Shown here one piece after another: positions 61,556 through 64,000 of a stretch of 64,000 nt of DNA. This stretch comes from RYN-122 sp963761655 (GTDB lineage Bacteria > Actinomycetota > Actinomycetes > Mycobacteriales > SCTD01). The position numbers and the translations under genes are program-made. How positions within the stretch are numbered: the first letter of the stretch is position 1; every line of letters starts with the position of its first letter. The notes beneath the pieces are model-generated. The model did no database searches and was not told where the DNA came from. It saw only the letters and a list, made by a program, of their open reading frames with translations. The stretch is from assembly GCA_963761655.1 (NCBI GenBank), contig CAVXHI010000003.1, positions 310,001-374,000 on the forward strand, in the 5' to 3' direction.

Positions 61556-62584
61556 TCAGCCCTGTTGCACCCGACGCCGCCGCGCCACCTCGGCGAGGGC
61601 GACCGCGGCGGCGATCCCGGCGTTGAGCGACTCCGTCGTGGCGACCATCGGGATCGAGACGGTGACGTCGCAGGTCTCGGCCACCAGGCGCCCGAGGCCC
61701 TCGCCCTCGCTCCCGACGACGAGCACCAGGGGGCTGGTCGACACCTCGAGCTCGTCGAGTCCGGTGTCGCCGTCCGCGGCGAGGCCCGCCACGAACAGCC
61801 CGGCCTCCTTGTAGCCCGCCAGCGTGCGCACGAGGTTGGTGCACCGGGCGACCGGCAGCCGCGCGGCCGCGCCCGCGCTGGTGCGCCACGCCGCCGCGGT
61901 CATCCCGGCCGCCCGCCGCTCCGGCACGAGCACGCCCTGCGCGCCGAACGCGGCCGCGCTGCGGACGACGGCCCCGAGGTTGCGCGGGTCGGTGACGCCG
62001 TCGAGGGCGACCACCAGGGGGACGTCGGCGGCGAGCGCCCGCTCGAGGAGCTCGTCCGGGTGCAGGTACGTGTACGGCGGGACCGTGAGCGCGAGGCCCT
62101 GGTGCAGGGCGCCCCCGGTCATCTTGTCCATCGCGAGCCGCGTCATCTCCAGCAGCGGGACGCCGGCCTTGCCCGCGAGGGAGACGGCCTCGGTCACGCG
62201 CTCGTCGGCGTCCATGCCGAGGGCGACGTGCAGGGCCGTGGCGGGGACCCGGGCGCGCAGCGCCTCGACCACGGGGTTGCGCCCGACGACGGTCTCGGGG
62301 GCGTCCGGGCCGGACCGACGGGGCAGCCGGCCCGGGGCCGCGGGGCGGGCGGGGGCGGTGGCCGCCCGCTTGGCCGCGAACGCTGCAGCCCGGGCCTTCG
62401 GGTGGTTCTTGCGCAGCTCGCCGGGCGGCGTGGGCTTGCGGCCCTCGAGGGCCTGCTTGCCCTGGCCGCCCGAGCCCATGGCCGCGCCCTTGCGGGGTGA
62501 GCCCGCCTTGCCGGCCCGGCCGCCCTGCCCGCCGGCCTTGATGGCCTTCGGCGCACCCGTCGTCGTGCGCTTGCGTGGCGGCAT
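61556..62584 (-). CDS. rlmB: 23S rRNA (guanosine-2'-O)-methyltransferase RlmB
   Basis: 342 residues. A basic, disordered N-terminus of about 95 residues (KKRTT-like, many Lys/Arg/Gly) precedes the SpoU/TrmH core: VVGRNPVVEALRA, VVALDGVTDPRNLGAVVRSAAAFG, VVGSEGEGLGRLV and SIPMVATTESLNAGIAAAVAL, the last two forming the knotted SAM site. Methylates G2251 of 23S rRNA. Four bases downstream of cysS, the usual cysS-rlmB pairing. Confidence 0.95.
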   Translation of the reverse strand: MPPRKRTTTGAPKAIKAGGQGGRAGKAGSPRKGAAMGSGGQGKQALEGRKPTPPGELRKNHPKARAAAFAAKRAATAPARPAAPGRLPRRSGPDAPETVVGRNPVVEALRARVPATALHVALGMDADERVTEAVSLAGKAGVPLLEMTRLAMDKMTGGALHQGLALTVPPYTYLHPDELLERALAADVPLVVALDGVTDPRNLGAVVRSAAAFGAQGVLVPERRAAGMTAAAWRTSAGAAARLPVARCTNLVRTLAGYKEAGLFVAGLAADGDTGLDELEVSTSPLVLVVGSEGEGLGRLVAETCDVTVSIPMVATTESLNAGIAAAVALAEVARRRRVQQG

Positions 62585-62588
62585 CGCG

Positions 62589-64000
62589 CTACTCCCCTGT
62601 CGGTGCCGCGAGGCGCCAGCGCACCCCGTCGGCGGTGTCCTCGAGCACGACGCCCGAGCCGGCGAGGCGGTCGCGGATCGCGTCCGCCTGCGCGTAGTCC
62701 TTGCGGGCCCGGGCCTCGCCGCGGGCCTCGACGGCCAGCGCCACCAGGGCGTCGACGACGCCGGTCAGCTCGCCGCCGCCCGTGCCCGGCCACTGGTCCA
62801 CGGGGTCGAGCGCCAGCACCCGGAGCATCCGGCGGACGTCGGCCAGGGTGGCGGCCAGCGCGGGGAGCTCCTTCGCGGCGAGCAGGGCGTTGCCCGCCCG
62901 GACGGCGGCGTGCACGACGGCGAGCGCCTGCGGGACGCCGAGGTCGTCGTCGAGGGCGGCGGCGAACTCGTCCCAGGACGCTCCCGACTCCCCCGGCTCG
63001 ACGCCCTCGGCGGCCTGCCCGGCGTTCCGCACGAAGGTCTCGACCCGCCCGTACGCCGCCTCGGCCTCGGTCAGCGTGGTGGGCGACCACTCGAGGCTGG
63101 AGCGGTAGTGGGCGGTGCCGAGCGCGTAGCGGAGCACCTGGGGACGGACGGTCGCGAGGACGTCGTCGACGCCGGTGACCGTGGCCCGGTCGCTCTTGCT
63201 CATCTTGGCGCCGCCGCTGACCGTCACGAGGCCGTGGTGCAGCCAGGTGCGGGCGAAGGCGTGGCCCGCGCAGGTCGACTGGGCGACCTCGTTCTCGTGG
63301 TGCGGGAAGAGCAGGTCGACGCCGCCGGCGTGCAGGTCGAACTCGGGGCCGAGGTGCGCCGTCGCCATGGCCGAGCACTCGATGTGCCACCCGGGGCGGC
63401 CGCGGCCCCACGGGGACGGCCAGGACGGCTCGCCCTCCTTCGCCGCCTTCCACAGGGCGAAGTCGAGCGGGTCGCGCTTCTCGCCGGTCAGCCCGTGGGC
63501 GACCGTCTTGTCGGAGGCCTTCAGCTGGTCCGGGGACTGGCCGCTGAGCGACCCGTAGCCCGGGACGGTGCGGACCGCGAGGTAGACGTCGCCGCCGCTC
63601 TCGTAGGCGTGGCCGCGCTCGAGGATGGTCCCGATCAGGGCGACGATCTCGGTGATGCTCCCCGTCACCCGCGGGGTCGCCGTCGGGGGCAGGACCTGCA
63701 GGGCGTCGTAGGCCCGGTCGAAGGCCCGCTCCTGCCGGGTCGCGAGGGCCCACCACGGCTCGTCGTCGTGGCTCGCGTCGTGGATGATCTTGTCGTCGAC
63801 GTCGGTGACGTTGCGGACCCAGGTCACGGCGAGGCCGCCCTCGCGCAGCCACCGGTGCAGGACGTCGAGCGCGACGGCGCTGCGCAGGTGCCCGACGTGG
63901 GGCGCGGCCTGCACGGTCGGCCCGCAGACGTAGACCCCGACGGCGCCGGCCACGAGGGGCTCGAACGGGCGCACGGAGCGCGTCGCGGTGTCGTACAGGC
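62589..64000 (-). CDS. cysS: Cysteinyl-tRNA synthetase, 5' partial
   Basis: The frame runs off the right window edge; about 470 residues are visible. Class I signatures: CGPTV near the start with HVGHLRS in place of the HIGH motif, zinc ligand region WHIECSAM, HHENEVAQS and AKMSKSD. The C-terminal anticodon-binding domain is complete (ARKDYAQADAIRDRLAGSGVVLEDTADGVRW). Charges tRNA-Cys. Confidence 0.96.
   Translation of the reverse strand, partial: LYDTATRSVRPFEPLVAGAVGVYVCGPTVQAAPHVGHLRSAVALDVLHRWLREGGLAVTWVRNVTDVDDKIIHDASHDDEPWWALATRQERAFDRAYDALQVLPPTATPRVTGSITEIVALIGTILERGHAYESGGDVYLAVRTVPGYGSLSGQSPDQLKASDKTVAHGLTGEKRDPLDFALWKAAKEGEPSWPSPWGRGRPGWHIECSAMATAHLGPEFDLHAGGVDLLFPHHENEVAQSTCAGHAFARTWLHHGLVTVSGGAKMSKSDRATVTGVDDVLATVRPQVLRYALGTAHYRSSLEWSPTTLTEAEAAYGRVETFVRNAGQAAEGVEPGESGASWDEFAAALDDDLGVPQALAVVHAAVRAGNALLAAKELPALAATLADVRRMLRVLALDPVDQWPGTGGGELTGVVDALVALAVEARGEARARKDYAQADAIRDRLAGSGVVLEDTADGVRWRLAAPTGE

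Overview
The window is about 64 kb of very GC-rich DNA with a strong G/C preference at third codon positions and many ATGA or GTGA start/stop overlaps. The gene set is that of an actinomycete: DUF3027, DUF2771 and DUF3263 proteins, an F420-type luciferase-like oxidoreductase, a prokaryotic XPB helicase, a solitary GroEL2 behind two CIRCE operators, and a SigH-like sigma factor. I cannot place it below class level. No integrase, transposase, phage or CRISPR locus was seen, so this reads as ordinary chromosome with accessory patches.

Layout. 0-3 kb: a GMC oxidoreductase (cut by the window edge) and an aldehyde dehydrogenase, followed by about 0.8 kb of hairpin repeats. 3.7-11.4 kb: a thioesterase, an ABC exporter, the DUF3027/DUF2771/cold-shock block, an esterase, LarE and a secreted TIM-barrel-like protein. 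11.5-19.8 kb: a frameshifted helicase-associated protein, a cholesterol-oxidase-like enzyme, XPB, small membrane proteins, a CAP-domain protein and an F420-type oxidoreductase. 19.8-23.6 kb: selenocysteine tRNA, HIT-like protein, phosphatase-superfamily enzyme, LD-carboxypeptidase and a Uma2 protein. 23.6-30.7 kb: a large secreted subtilase, GroEL2 and a potassium channel.

30.8-38.5 kb holds the most interesting locus. Four overlapping genes form a phosphorelay set (OmpR-type regulator, hybrid kinase, receiver, HPt). They converge on a SipW-like signal peptidase with four TasA/SipW-substrate-like secreted proteins and one further secreted protein. Both intergenic regions of that locus carry TCAAG direct repeats with an 11-bp period, the spacing bound by OmpR-family regulators, which suggests (inference) a dedicated sensory pathway controlling surface fibres.

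38.5-48.6 kb: a flavin oxidase-like protein, two tandem WGxxGxxG-tail proteins, thrC under a SAM-I riboswitch, otsA and otsB flanking a double-AAA ATPase, and LytR_C/DUF3263 genes. 48.8-52.9 kb: a secreted NAGPA-type glycosidase and a glutamate-type dehydrogenase sharing a 26-bp terminator. 52.9-60.2 kb: a small acyl-chain cluster (ketoacyl synthase, carrier protein, enoyl-reductase-like protein lacking its catalytic Tyr and Lys, acyl ligase, reductase, acyl-CoA dehydrogenase) coupled to a SpoIIE-type phosphatase. 60.3-64 kb: tRNA-Thr, the SigH-like factor, rlmB and cysS (cut by the edge).

Recurring themes are leaderless promoters (a TANNNT-type hexamer 6-8 nt before the start codon), convergent gene pairs that share one CTAG for both stop codons, and four conserved genes each broken by a single extra base.
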